Source: CAVSNH01 sp963729275 (GTDB lineage Bacteria > Actinomycetota > Acidimicrobiia > Acidimicrobiales > RAAP-2). From it: a stretch of DNA of 64,000 bases. Of the stretch, positions 7,298 to 15,577 are shown piece after piece; within the stretch, counting starts at the first letter, position 1, and each line of letters starts with the position of its first letter. A program made the translations under genes and the position numbers. Under the pieces are notes generated by a model, which saw nothing but the letters and a program-made list of their open reading frames with translations, was not told where the DNA came from and made no database searches. The stretch lies in assembly GCA_963729275.1 (NCBI GenBank), contig CAVSNH010000013.1, forward strand, positions 868,001-932,000, read 5' to 3'.

Positions 7298-8551
7298 TCA
7301 TTCCGGCGACGGCTCCGGAGGCGGAGTGGTGGGTGGCTCCGTCGGGAAGTCCCGCATGCCGGCCAGGGGCGAGGCGAGGAGCCACCCGATGGCCGACACG
7401 CCGCCCACGGCGCCGACCCAGAGGGTGGGCCGGAGGCCGACCTTCTGTCCGAGCACCCCACCGATGAGGGCGCCGATGGGCAGGACCCCCCAGACGATGA
7501 AGCGCATGGTCGCGTTCATGCGACCGAGGAGCGCCGGCGGACAGAGTCGCTGGCGGAAGCTCACCTGGTTGACGTTGTAGAGGACGACGCCGATGCCGGA
7601 GATGAACCAGCCGATGGAGAACAGCCAGGGTGCCGAGGCAGTGGTGCTGAGCGGCAGCAGCAGCAGGCTCACGCTGCAGGCGATGCCCACGATGGTGGCC
7701 CGGGCGCCGCCGATCCAGGCGCTAATCCTGGCGGCGGTGACGGCCCCGAGGACGCCGCCCGCACCCGCGCAGGCCAGGATCAGGCCGATGACCACCGGCT
7801 CGACGTGGACCACACGCACCAGGAACACAATCTCGATGGCGGCCACGATGCCCGAGAAGAAGTTGGAGGTGGCGGTTGTCTCCGCGATGGCCCGCAACAA
7901 CCGATGGCCCCAGACGAACCGGAGCCCTTCGGCGATCTCGCGTCGCATCTCCCTGCGCTCCGGCACATGGAGCGGCGGCGTCCGCGCCCGGATGGCGGTG
8001 ATGGCGACGGCCGAGAAGGCGAAGCTCACAGCATCGGCGGTCACGGCCACGGCACTCCCGAAGGCCTGCACGAGCCCACCGGCCACACTTGGACCTGCCA
8101 CCTGCGCGACCTCGGCACTGGTGGTGAGCTTGGCGTTGCCCTCGGTCACGGCCTCGAGCCCGACGAGGCTCGGAAGGTACGACTGGTAGGCCACATCGAA
8201 GAAGACGGTGAACACGCCGGCAACGAGGGCGACCACGTAGAGCTGGGGCAACCCGAGCGATCCGAGGGCGTAGGCGATGGGGATGCTGATCATGGCCAGC
8301 AGGCGACCGATGTCGGCGGCGATCATCACCGAGCGGTGGGACAGGCGGTCGACCCACACGCCGGCCGGCAGCCCCACCAACAAGAAGGCGGCCGTCGACG
8401 AGGCGGTGAGCACCCCCATCTCGAACGGGCTGGCGTGCAGGACCCGCACGGCGAGGAGGGGGATGGCCACCAGGCTGACCTGGCTGCCGAGCTCGCTCAC
8501 CGTCTCGCCGCCCCACAGCCGCCGGAAGTCGCGGTGGCGCCAGAGGGACAT
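7298..8551 (-). CDS. MFS transporter (MFS_3 / enterobactin-exporter-like)
   Basis: A 417-residue transporter beginning MSLWRHRDFRRLWGGETVSE, the classic N-terminus of the MFS_3 group (EntS-like and macrolide exporters). About 10-12 membrane segments follow; the motif-A-like loop GVWVDRLSHRSVMIAADIGR joins segments two and three. Its expected role is proton-driven efflux of a small molecule. There is no strong ribosome site at the ATG at 8551, but the conserved N-terminal sequence fixes it. It is divergent from the unknown pair at 8.7 kb. Confidence 0.92.
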   Translation of the reverse strand: MSLWRHRDFRRLWGGETVSELGSQVSLVAIPLLAVRVLHASPFEMGVLTASSTAAFLLVGLPAGVWVDRLSHRSVMIAADIGRLLAMISIPIAYALGSLGLPQLYVVALVAGVFTVFFDVAYQSYLPSLVGLEAVTEGNAKLTTSAEVAQVAGPSVAGGLVQAFGSAVAVTADAVSFAFSAVAITAIRARTPPLHVPERREMRREIAEGLRFVWGHRLLRAIAETTATSNFFSGIVAAIEIVFLVRVVHVEPVVIGLILACAGAGGVLGAVTAARISAWIGGARATIVGIACSVSLLLLPLSTTASAPWLFSIGWFISGIGVVLYNVNQVSFRQRLCPPALLGRMNATMRFIVWGVLPIGALIGGVLGQKVGLRPTLWVGAVGGVSAIGWLLASPLAGMRDFPTEPPTTPPPEPSPE

Positions 8552-8677
8552 CAGATGGCCACGCCCGGACGCCGAGCTCCGCTCGTCTCGGAAATCCCCA
8601 GGATTTGCCCCTTGCGCTCCACAGCCGAACACATGTTCGATAGACGGTGCGTGGGACCGACCCGAAAGGAGCCCCAC

Positions 8678-8908
8678 ATGGGCACCATGCGAATCCTCGA
8701 CTCGACGGGAGACACGCTCGTGGACTGGGAGATCGACGACCAGGCGGCGGTGCGGGAGGCCGAGGAGCTGTTCGCCCGGCTGTCGGCCGAGCGCCGGATC
8801 CCCTTCGCCCGAACCTCCGGGGCGACGGCGGAGGACGCCGAGCGGATCAGGGCCTTCGACCCCGGCGTCGAGGAGATCATCTGGGTCCGCCCCATCGCCG
8901 GCGGGTAG
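8678..8908 (+). CDS. Small acidic hypothetical protein, first of an unknown pair
   Basis: A 76-residue acidic protein, not recognised. A short beta-hairpin-like start (MRILDSTGDTLVDWE) is followed by a helical segment rich in Ala and Glu, ending in EEIIWVRPIAGG. GAAAGGAG 6 nt upstream of the ATG is a good ribosome site. The following gene starts 3 bp after the stop, so the two are surely co-transcribed. The content suggests a small partner or chaperone-like protein; this is inference only. Confidence 0.75.
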   Translation: MGTMRILDSTGDTLVDWEIDDQAAVREAEELFARLSAERRIPFARTSGATAEDAERIRAFDPGVEEIIWVRPIAGG

Positions 8909-8911
8909 CCC

Positions 8912-9574
8912 GTGCCGAGCGTCGCCGTGCTCGAGGAGCTGGCGCCCGGCCGCACGCTCGTGCAGATCGTCGGGGGCACCCATGACGGCGAGATGGTCGT
9001 CGTCATGGGTGTCGGGGGCCGCCTGGGGGTACGGGCCCTCTCCTGGTATCTCGACGGGGACGCGCCGCCACCACTGCCGGCTGCGCCCCGGCCGCCACCA
9101 CCCACACCACCGACCCCACCACCCGCACCGCGGCGCCGGGCGCCGACGCGGCGAGCGGAGGCCAAAGCCGGCGCCCTCTTGGAGTCACTGCTGTCGCCGC
9201 GGCAGCTCGAGGAGTGGCGCCGTGACCGTTGCTTCTGGGTGTCGACACCCGCCGGCTCGGTGCGCCTCGGCCGGCTCTACCAGTTGCACTTTCGGCCGCG
9301 ACCGTCCGGTCGGGAGCTCCTCTTGTGTGTCGTTCCGGTGGAGCCGGAGCGACATCCGATGCCCGAGGCCGACGTGTGGGCCAACCTTCTTCTCATGCTG
9401 CACGACGATCCCGGGCGCTTCTTGGCCACGGCCAACTGGCGGTACGTCGACGGCGGCAGCTGGCAACGGGCACCGGCCCCGGTTCCAACAGCGGCAAGCC
9501 CGGGCCGTCGACCCGGTGAGCGTCCGGCGGCCCTCGCCGCCCGGGGTCGTTCGCCAGAGGCTCAGCTCGGGTAG
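8912..9574 (+). CDS. Hypothetical protein with proline-rich hinge
   Basis: A 220-residue protein of two apparently folded parts joined by a proline-rich hinge. Residues 1-50 look like a small beta domain (VQIVGGTHDGEMVVVMGV), 51-75 are dominated by Pro and Ala, and 80-185 form an alpha/beta domain with LLSPRQLEEWRRDRCFWV and DVWANLLLMLHDDPGRFLAT. The family is not recognised. It starts with GTG 3 bp after the small acidic gene and overlaps the convergent DUF899 gene by 13 bp at its end. Confidence 0.7.
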   Translation: MPSVAVLEELAPGRTLVQIVGGTHDGEMVVVMGVGGRLGVRALSWYLDGDAPPPLPAAPRPPPPTPPTPPPAPRRRAPTRRAEAKAGALLESLLSPRQLEEWRRDRCFWVSTPAGSVRLGRLYQLHFRPRPSGRELLLCVVPVEPERHPMPEADVWANLLLMLHDDPGRFLATANWRYVDGGSWQRAPAPVPTAASPGRRPGERPAALAARGRSPEAQLG

Positions 9575-10254
9575 CTCAGCGACGGGTACCAGTCGCCGCG
9601 ACCCTGGGGAGTCAGGTCGAGAAGGTGCCAGACCGGCGACAGGAGGTCGACGCCCCGCTCTCTTACCTCCTCCGACATCCACGGATGACCGGTGTAGAAG
9701 TGGCGGACACTGCCGTCGGGGCCACGGGTGAAGACGGAGACGGTCGAGTCCTGGGTGCCGTCCTCGTCCTCGCTGTCGAGGTCGTACTTGAACGTGCTCG
9801 AGCCCCCGCTCAGCAACCGAAGGCGGTCCCAACCGCGGCTCCGGCCATATCCACGCAGGGTCGGGACGTCGGCGGCGGCAACGATCACGAAGTCGGCGTT
9901 CTGCGTCACGTGATCGACGATCCCGTTGTAGCCGTCGATCCACATCGTGCACATGGGGCAGGCGGACGTCTGCGCCTTCCCGTACATGAAGTGATAGACG
10001 ATGAGTGGGCGCCCTTCGCCGCTGAACAGCTCACTGAGGCGAACCTGGCGGATCGGCTCATCGCCGGCACCCAGGTCACGCGGGCCCTCCTCGAAGACGT
10101 AGTCCTCCACGATCGGGCCGTCCGGAAGCTGTCGGCGCTGGAGGGCCACCCGCTCGCGCCACTCCATGAGCGCCATCTCGGATTTCCGGAGCTCCTGGCG
10201 GGCGGCAGCGTAGTCATCGGACTCCTTGGCCAGCCGGGTCAACTCGATGGTCAT
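9562..10254 (-). CDS. DUF899 thioredoxin-like protein
   Basis: A 230-residue protein of the DUF899 family, which has a thioredoxin-like fold. The signature region YHFMYGKAQTSACPMCTMW is present, with the CPMC cysteine pair at 99-102. The first 40 residues form the usual helical lead-in (RQELRKSEMALMEWRERVA). Family members are predicted peroxiredoxin/thioredoxin-like proteins of unknown substrate. GGGAG lies 6 nt before the ATG. It stands alone, downstream of the ABC exporter on the same strand but 127 bp away. Confidence 0.9.
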   Translation of the reverse strand: MTIELTRLAKESDDYAAARQELRKSEMALMEWRERVALQRRQLPDGPIVEDYVFEEGPRDLGAGDEPIRQVRLSELFSGEGRPLIVYHFMYGKAQTSACPMCTMWIDGYNGIVDHVTQNADFVIVAAADVPTLRGYGRSRGWDRLRLLSGGSSTFKYDLDSEDEDGTQDSTVSVFTRGPDGSVRHFYTGHPWMSEEVRERGVDLLSPVWHLLDLTPQGRGDWYPSLSYPS

Positions 10255-10381
10255 GAGATCTCCCTTCTCCCTCGAAGGACCGGGGCGGCAGGTGCGACGT
10301 CACCGGAGCCGGTCGACGACAACGTGTGCGTCTGTCTACTACTCCTCTTTCCGGACACGCCCCCTCCGACGCACATCCACG

Positions 10382-12181
10382 TCACGCCGCCAAAAAGCCA
10401 CCCGACTGGTGCTCCCACAACCGGCGGTAGACGCCGGCGTCGGAGGAGGCCAGCAGGTCGGCGTGGGTGCCCTCCTCGACCACGCCGCCGCGTTCGAGGA
10501 CGAGGATGCGGTCCAACTGGGCGATGGTGGCCAACCGATGGGCCACGACGAGCGCGGTCGAGCCCTCCATGAGCCGCCACAGCGCCTCTTGGACGAGGGA
10601 CTCCGACTCCGAGTCGAGGGCGGAGGTGGCCTCGTCGAGGATGAGGTAGGGGGCGGCCTTGGCCATGGCCTGGGCGATGGCCACCCGCTGGCGCTGTCCG
10701 CCCGAGAGCTTGAGCCCGCGTTCCCCGACCACCGTGTCGTAGCCGTCGGGAAGGGCGCGTACGAACTCCTCGACATGGGCGGCCCTGCCCACCTCGCCGA
10801 CGAGGTCCATGTCCGGGCGATCGAGCCCGGGCACGCCGTAGCAGATGTTCTCGGCGATAGTCCGGTGCAGCATCTGCGGGTCCTGTGGGACGTACGAGAT
10901 GTGGTCGCGCAGCGACTGCTGGGTGACCTCGGCGATGTTCTGGCCGTCGAGCAGGATGGCACCCCCCTCGATGTCCATGAACCGCAGGATGAGCTTGGTC
11001 AGGGTCGTCTTACCCGACCCCGAGGAGCCGACCAGCCCCACGTGCTCACCCGGTTGGATGCGCACGTCGAGCCCGCCAAACAGTGGTGCGTCGGGTCGGT
11101 ACGAGAAGCGCACGTCACAGAACTCGAGGCGGCCGTCGGTCACCCACAGGTCGGGCGCGCCGTGGGCATCGCGGATCTCCGGCTCGGTCTCGGCAATGCC
11201 GACGAATTTGGCGCAGCGCCCGAGCGCCCGTGAGATGACGCGCACGTACTCGAACGACTCCTCGAGCGAGTTGCCCACATAGGTGGCGTAGAACAGCACC
11301 AGATAGATGGCGGCGGCCGCCACCACGTGGTGGAGGGCGAGCACCAATCCGATGACGATGGCGGCCCAGTTGAGGACGGCCATCGACGACTCCATCTGTA
11401 GGCGCGTGGCCGAGAACACCCGGCGAGCCCGCAGGTCGGCCCGCACCGAGGCAGCCACCACGCCGGCCACGTGCGACTTCTCACGTTCCTCGGTGGCCTG
11501 GGTGCGCACGGTGGTGAGGTTGGCGATGGTGTCGGCGATGACGCCGGTCGCCTGTGAGTGGGTGTCGGAGAACTCTTGCTCGGCGGCGACCACCTTGCCC
11601 ATACGGCGCCAGAGGACGCCGCCGAAGACGACGGCCAGGACGGCGAGGACGACGGCCACCGGCCAGACGAAGATGGCCAGCACGACCACGGCCCCGAGGA
11701 CGGTCACCGCCACCCGGAGCAGGCCCCAGGTGACCATTTCGATGACCTCGACGAAGGCCCAGGAGAAGGTCTCGAGCGACGAGATGACCTCGCCGGATGG
11801 GCGATCGGTGTGCCAGCGGTGGCTCAGCTCGATGAGGTGGTCGTAGCCGTTGGTGATGGCCCGGGCAAAGGACCGAAGCGTCCCACCCCAGTTGAGCCAG
11901 CCGGCGGCGCGCGAGACGAGGGTCGAGACCACGAGGACGACGGCGTAGGCGATGACCAGGCCGCCGAAGCTCGACCAGTGGGCGGAGCGCCCCTGCAGAG
12001 TGGCGATCCGGCCCAGCAGGGTGGCGAAGATGAGGGGGGCGGCGACGGCGTTGGCCAGGGTGCTGACGGCGATGCCCACCCAGGCGGCGGAAAAAGGAAC
12101 GCGGTCGGGTCGCATCTGTCGCCAGCAGTAGGCGAAGGTGGCTCTGGTCGAAGCCGGTGGGAAGAGTGTGCGATTTTCCAT
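10382..12181 (-). CDS. ABC exporter, fused membrane and ATPase domains
   Basis: A 599-residue half-transporter: six membrane segments (about 25-330), then an ATPase domain with Walker A GSSGSGKTT (about 385-393), signature LSGGQRQRV (492-500), Walker B YLILDEA (511-517) and the H-loop VVAHRLAT. It works as a homodimer, or as a heterodimer with a partner not seen here. There is no N-terminal peptidase domain. It lies downstream of a 40-codon peptide gene on the same strand, which raises the possibility that it exports that peptide. A substrate cannot be read from the sequence; lipid or drug export is equally possible. Confidence 0.92.
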   Translation of the reverse strand: MENRTLFPPASTRATFAYCWRQMRPDRVPFSAAWVGIAVSTLANAVAAPLIFATLLGRIATLQGRSAHWSSFGGLVIAYAVVLVVSTLVSRAAGWLNWGGTLRSFARAITNGYDHLIELSHRWHTDRPSGEVISSLETFSWAFVEVIEMVTWGLLRVAVTVLGAVVVLAIFVWPVAVVLAVLAVVFGGVLWRRMGKVVAAEQEFSDTHSQATGVIADTIANLTTVRTQATEEREKSHVAGVVAASVRADLRARRVFSATRLQMESSMAVLNWAAIVIGLVLALHHVVAAAAIYLVLFYATYVGNSLEESFEYVRVISRALGRCAKFVGIAETEPEIRDAHGAPDLWVTDGRLEFCDVRFSYRPDAPLFGGLDVRIQPGEHVGLVGSSGSGKTTLTKLILRFMDIEGGAILLDGQNIAEVTQQSLRDHISYVPQDPQMLHRTIAENICYGVPGLDRPDMDLVGEVGRAAHVEEFVRALPDGYDTVVGERGLKLSGGQRQRVAIAQAMAKAAPYLILDEATSALDSESESLVQEALWRLMEGSTALVVAHRLATIAQLDRILVLERGGVVEEGTHADLLASSDAGVYRRLWEHQSGGFLAA

Positions 12182-12337
12182 GGGAATTGCTCCGAAGGCA
12201 TGGCAGTGGGATGCGAATGGGATGTGGGACCGGGTGGGCACCTGGCCCAGGCAGCCTGGTGAGCGGACCGGTCGGGCGACCAGGTCAGCGCAGGGGGCGG
12301 CCGGGACGGCCGATCGGGGCGGGGCTCTGACGGAGGG

Positions 12338-12460
12338 TCAGTAGGTGAGCGCCCCGAGGGCCGGCACCTCGCCGGCCGGGACCCGGGCGGCGACATTGCC
12401 ACACGCCGGGCCGAAGGCGCGGGTGATCCCGTTCACGCTGCAGAATGCCATGCCTGCCAT
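12338..12460 (-). CDS. Putative 40-residue peptide gene
   Basis: A 40-codon frame starting MAGMAFCSVNGITRAF and ending in ALGALTY. The ATG at 12460 follows GAGGTGAT at ideal spacing, one of the strongest ribosome sites in the window, preceded by a hairpin. Two cysteines (7 and 20), several Gly, Ala and Pro and few charges are compatible with a secreted or modified peptide, but there is no signal peptide and no RiPP modification enzyme beside it. It lies between the aminoacyl-lipid synthase gene and the ABC exporter, all on one strand. It could instead be an attenuator-type leader peptide. No family is recognised. Confidence 0.5.
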   Translation of the reverse strand: MAGMAFCSVNGITRAFGPACGNVAARVPAGEVPALGALTY

Positions 12461-12472
12461 GCGGATCACCTC

Positions 12473-12490
12473 GCTTCCTTCCTCGGAAGC
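12473..12490. promoter_or_regulatory. Hairpin upstream of the small peptide gene
   Basis: GCTTCC (12473-12478) and GGAAGC (12485-12490) form a perfect inverted repeat around TTCCTC, ending a few bases upstream of the ribosome site of the 40-codon gene. Farther upstream on the minus strand is TAAAGT (about 12495-12500), a possible -10 element. Hairpin or dimer-binding operator are both possible. Confidence 0.4.
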
Positions 12491-12553
12491 GCCCACTTTA
12501 GCTCAGTGACCAGGACGGGGCGCGACGAGGGGCGACGGCGGGCGCCCAAGGGA

Positions 12554-15500
12554 TCAGTCGCCGGTCGTCGCCGGTTCCTTGCGCTTGAGCAACGGGCCGA
12601 TGACGGGCAGCTCGGAGACCGACTCGGCCCGGGCGATGGCCAGGCCGCTGCGGGCGAGCGGCAGGAAGGGGCCGGTGACGACGTAGCGGGGGTTCCACCA
12701 CGGGTCGTACTTCTTGTTGAACTGCCAGAGCGACTCGATCTGCATGGTGTCGCTGAAGTGGTGGAGCACCGAGCGCTCGAGGGACATCCACGGGCCCCCT
12801 TCCGTCTCGCCGGCCACCACCGCCCGCATGGTGGCGAAGTTGAGGCCGAGGCCGCGGAGCCCGCGCTCAGCCATCCAGGCGATGGTCTCGATGATCACGA
12901 AGTCGGTCAGCCCGTTCGGGGCGTCCTCGTCACTCGTGCGGCGCATGAGGTCGAGGGAGTACCCGTTGACCTCGGTGGCCGGGACGTACTGGTTGAAGGC
13001 GAGCGGCCGCCCCTCGGGGCCGAGGCACACAGCGAGCAGGAGCCCGGTGTCCCTCGGGTCGAAGATACGGCTGAGCGTCATCGAGTAGCCGCGCTCGGCC
13101 TCGCCCTGCCTGGTCTCGGTCATGAGCTCGAGCAGCTGATGACGCAAGTCCTCGGGGACCGCGCTCATGTCGTCGAAGCACTCGACCCGGCAGCCCTCCT
13201 TCTTTATCCGATTGTGCGCGCCACGTAGCGACTTCATCGACTTTCCCTGGAGGGAGAAGGTGGTGCAGTCGACGATGGCCTCGTCCCCGATGTAGTGGTC
13301 GACGAGCCCGGCCGCCCGGTAGATGGGCAGCCATGACTTGGAGGCGGCCAGCACCGACGGGACCCAGTTGTGCGACTGGGCGAAGTCCATGACGTCGGAC
13401 CAGACCTCGGCCCGGTCTTCGGGCGGACCGATGGGGTCGGGTGAGATGAGCATGACCCCGTTGATGATGCTGTAGGCGGCGAACGAGGCGCCGGTGAAGA
13501 ACCACGACTTGTCGTCTCGCAGCGCGAAGTAGTCCAGTGTGTCGCCGCCGTAGGCATCGATGATCCCCCGGGCCCGGGTGAAGGCCTCGACCCGGGCGGC
13601 GCCGGCCCGGCGTGACTCCCGGCTGGGCCGGGACACGACCAGGATGAGCAGGACGACGAGCACGAGGAAGATGAAGACGAAGTTGAACTGCTGCCGGTGT
13701 CCGTGTTGGAAGAGGGCGCCGACTCCGGCGGCCGCGGCCACGACCACCAGGCCGGTGGCGGCGAGCCACATGTACAGGCGGGAGACCCCGTCGGGGAACA
13801 CCCGGAACTGCCGGTGCTCGAGGAGCAGCCACAAGGTGAAGACGAAGGCGATGGCCGACCCGATGGCCGAGTGACCCGTGACCAGGCGGTCCGTCGATGT
13901 GATGAGGAGGAGGACGATGGTCGCGACCCAGGCCGGCCGCAGGCCACGGCGTACCCCGATGGCCAGTCCGCAGAGGGCGAGGCCGGCCACGACGGCCTCG
14001 GTGACGGTCAGAGGGTGGACCCCGAAGGGCAGCCACGGGTCGACCGGACGGCTATCGGTCAGGTGCCACAACGCAGCGAAGACGACGTTGAGGACGCCGG
14101 CGGCGAACATGGCCCAGGCCGCGAATCGGCGGATCCGTCGGCGGTGCACCCAGCGGTCGAGGACCATCCGGTCGAGGGGCCAGGTCGGACCTTCCGGAAG
14201 GGCGGCGACCACCGACATGGCGGTCGTGTCGCTCTCGGGCGGGGCCAGGGCCAGCCGCTCGAGCAGGACCGGGCTGCGCAGCGGGATGTCCCGCAACCAC
14301 AGCTTGACCTCGAGGACCACCCCGCCGTGCAGCTCGACATAGGAGAAGCGCTCCACGGGCAGGAACGGCTGGGGAAGGCGGTACCGGGAGCGGCGGCCGG
14401 TGACCGAGGTGGTGCCGCTGCCGGTGTTGGCGTAGAAGCCGTCGCCCACCACCGACAGCTCGGGCTCGTGGGTGTGGCCGGAGATCATGCCGGCGAATCC
14501 CTCGGTCACCAGGCGAGCGGCCTCGGCCCGGGCCGGGGCGTTGTGAGTGTGCGGATCCGACCGGGCGGACACCGCTGTCTCCCTGAGGGAACGGTTGACC
14601 CGCAGCAGGGTGGCGGCGGCGGCCACGCCGGCCACGATCACCATGAGCAATACCAGGATGCCGAAACCGATGAGCCAGCGAGCCGCATGCTGGTGCAGCA
14701 GGTGCCCGACACCGGGAAGGAACGAGAACAGGCGGAGCAGGAGAAGGGCGACGAACGGCACGGCCAGCAGCCATACCTTGCCGACGAGCTTCCGGTAGAA
14801 GAGCCGCGAACCGATGAACTCGGCGATGTCGCCGTCGAGGGACTGCACGTTCTCGAGCAGCGAGCCGGGTGATTGGCGGGATTCGAGCTGCGGGAGGATC
14901 TCGCGCACGATGTGGTGACCGAAGGGAGTGTCGACCGGCGACCAGGGGTCCTCGAAGGTGTTGTACGGGTCGGACTGGTTGCCGTGGACGACCCGCACAC
15001 GCTGCCGGCCGTGGTCGGTGTCGATGACGAGGTCGCAGATGAGGGCGAAGTGTCCGGCGCCGATGCGCTGCTCGAGCACCCGCACCGAGTCACCGTCCCA
15101 GGCCAGCTGGCCGTCGTGGTTGCCGGAGAGGACGACGACCGAATGATCCTCGCCAGCCGCGAACTCGGCCACCGCCGCGGTGAACTGCGGATGGGCGTCG
15201 AGGATGCGGCCCACGTCGGGCGGACCGGCCAGCATCTCGAAGCCGTCGCCGGCGATGACGAAGACGCCGGGCCCGGACCACTGGTGCAGGACCCGGGCGA
15301 TGTCGTCGGCCACGGCCGTGGAGTTGTCGGTGGCCACCACCGGTAGATGGAGGTCGCTGACCAGCATGGCGCGGCTCCCCTTGGGCAGCTCGACTTCCAT
15401 GTGCGCGTTGCAATTGAACTTTGGGTGCTCCTCGGCATCGATGGCCACGGCCAGGTCGGAGACGTCGGCGGCCAGAGTCGACTCGTCGACCAGGGCCGTG

Positions 15501-15577
15501 TCGGTCAACTCCGTGGTGGTGGTGGCGTGGGCGGTGGCCTTGGCGGCGGCCGTGGCGGCCTCGGCCTCCGTGGTCAC
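12554..15577 (-). CDS. Metallophosphoesterase fused to an aminoacyl-phosphatidylglycerol synthase-like (DUF2156) protein
   Basis: A 1007-residue fusion. Residues 65-430 are a calcineurin-like phosphoesterase with SDLHL (Asp75, His77), AGDGFE (Asp111), GNHD (152-155), VHGN (198-200) and GHTH (367-370). Two membrane segments (about 268-284 and 303-325) are inserted between VHGN and GHTH. Six more membrane segments follow (about 485-650), then a DUF2156 domain (about 665-985) of the type that transfers lysine or alanine from tRNA to phosphatidylglycerol in MprF and LysX; DYFALRDDKSWFF and LGLNFATMRAV are visible. The GTG start overlaps the lysyl-tRNA synthetase stop by 4 bp, so the two are coupled. 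Expected role: lysyl-lipid synthesis at the membrane. The role of the phosphoesterase half is unknown. Confidence 0.88.
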   Translation of the reverse strand: MTTEAEAATAAAKATAHATTTTELTDTALVDESTLAADVSDLAVAIDAEEHPKFNCNAHMEVELPKGSRAMLVSDLHLPVVATDNSTAVADDIARVLHQWSGPGVFVIAGDGFEMLAGPPDVGRILDAHPQFTAAVAEFAAGEDHSVVVLSGNHDGQLAWDGDSVRVLEQRIGAGHFALICDLVIDTDHGRQRVRVVHGNQSDPYNTFEDPWSPVDTPFGHHIVREILPQLESRQSPGSLLENVQSLDGDIAEFIGSRLFYRKLVGKVWLLAVPFVALLLLRLFSFLPGVGHLLHQHAARWLIGFGILVLLMVIVAGVAAAATLLRVNRSLRETAVSARSDPHTHNAPARAEAARLVTEGFAGMISGHTHEPELSVVGDGFYANTGSGTTSVTGRRSRYRLPQPFLPVERFSYVELHGGVVLEVKLWLRDIPLRSPVLLERLALAPPESDTTAMSVVAALPEGPTWPLDRMVLDRWVHRRRIRRFAAWAMFAAGVLNVVFAALWHLTDSRPVDPWLPFGVHPLTVTEAVVAGLALCGLAIGVRRGLRPAWVATIVLLLITSTDRLVTGHSAIGSAIAFVFTLWLLLEHRQFRVFPDGVSRLYMWLAATGLVVVAAAAGVGALFQHGHRQQFNFVFIFLVLVVLLILVVSRPSRESRRAGAARVEAFTRARGIIDAYGGDTLDYFALRDDKSWFFTGASFAAYSIINGVMLISPDPIGPPEDRAEVWSDVMDFAQSHNWVPSVLAASKSWLPIYRAAGLVDHYIGDEAIVDCTTFSLQGKSMKSLRGAHNRIKKEGCRVECFDDMSAVPEDLRHQLLELMTETRQGEAERGYSMTLSRIFDPRDTGLLLAVCLGPEGRPLAFNQYVPATEVNGYSLDLMRRTSDEDAPNGLTDFVIIETIAWMAERGLRGLGLNFATMRAVVAGETEGGPWMSLERSVLHHFSDTMQIESLWQFNKKYDPWWNPRYVVTGPFLPLARSGLAIARAESVSELPVIGPLLKRKEPATTGD

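Noticed and set aside
10382..12460. Full RiPP gene cluster around the 40-codon gene
   Set aside because: No lanthipeptide synthetase, radical SAM, YcaO or peptidase gene is adjacent and the exporter has no peptidase domain; only the peptide-plus-exporter possibility is kept.
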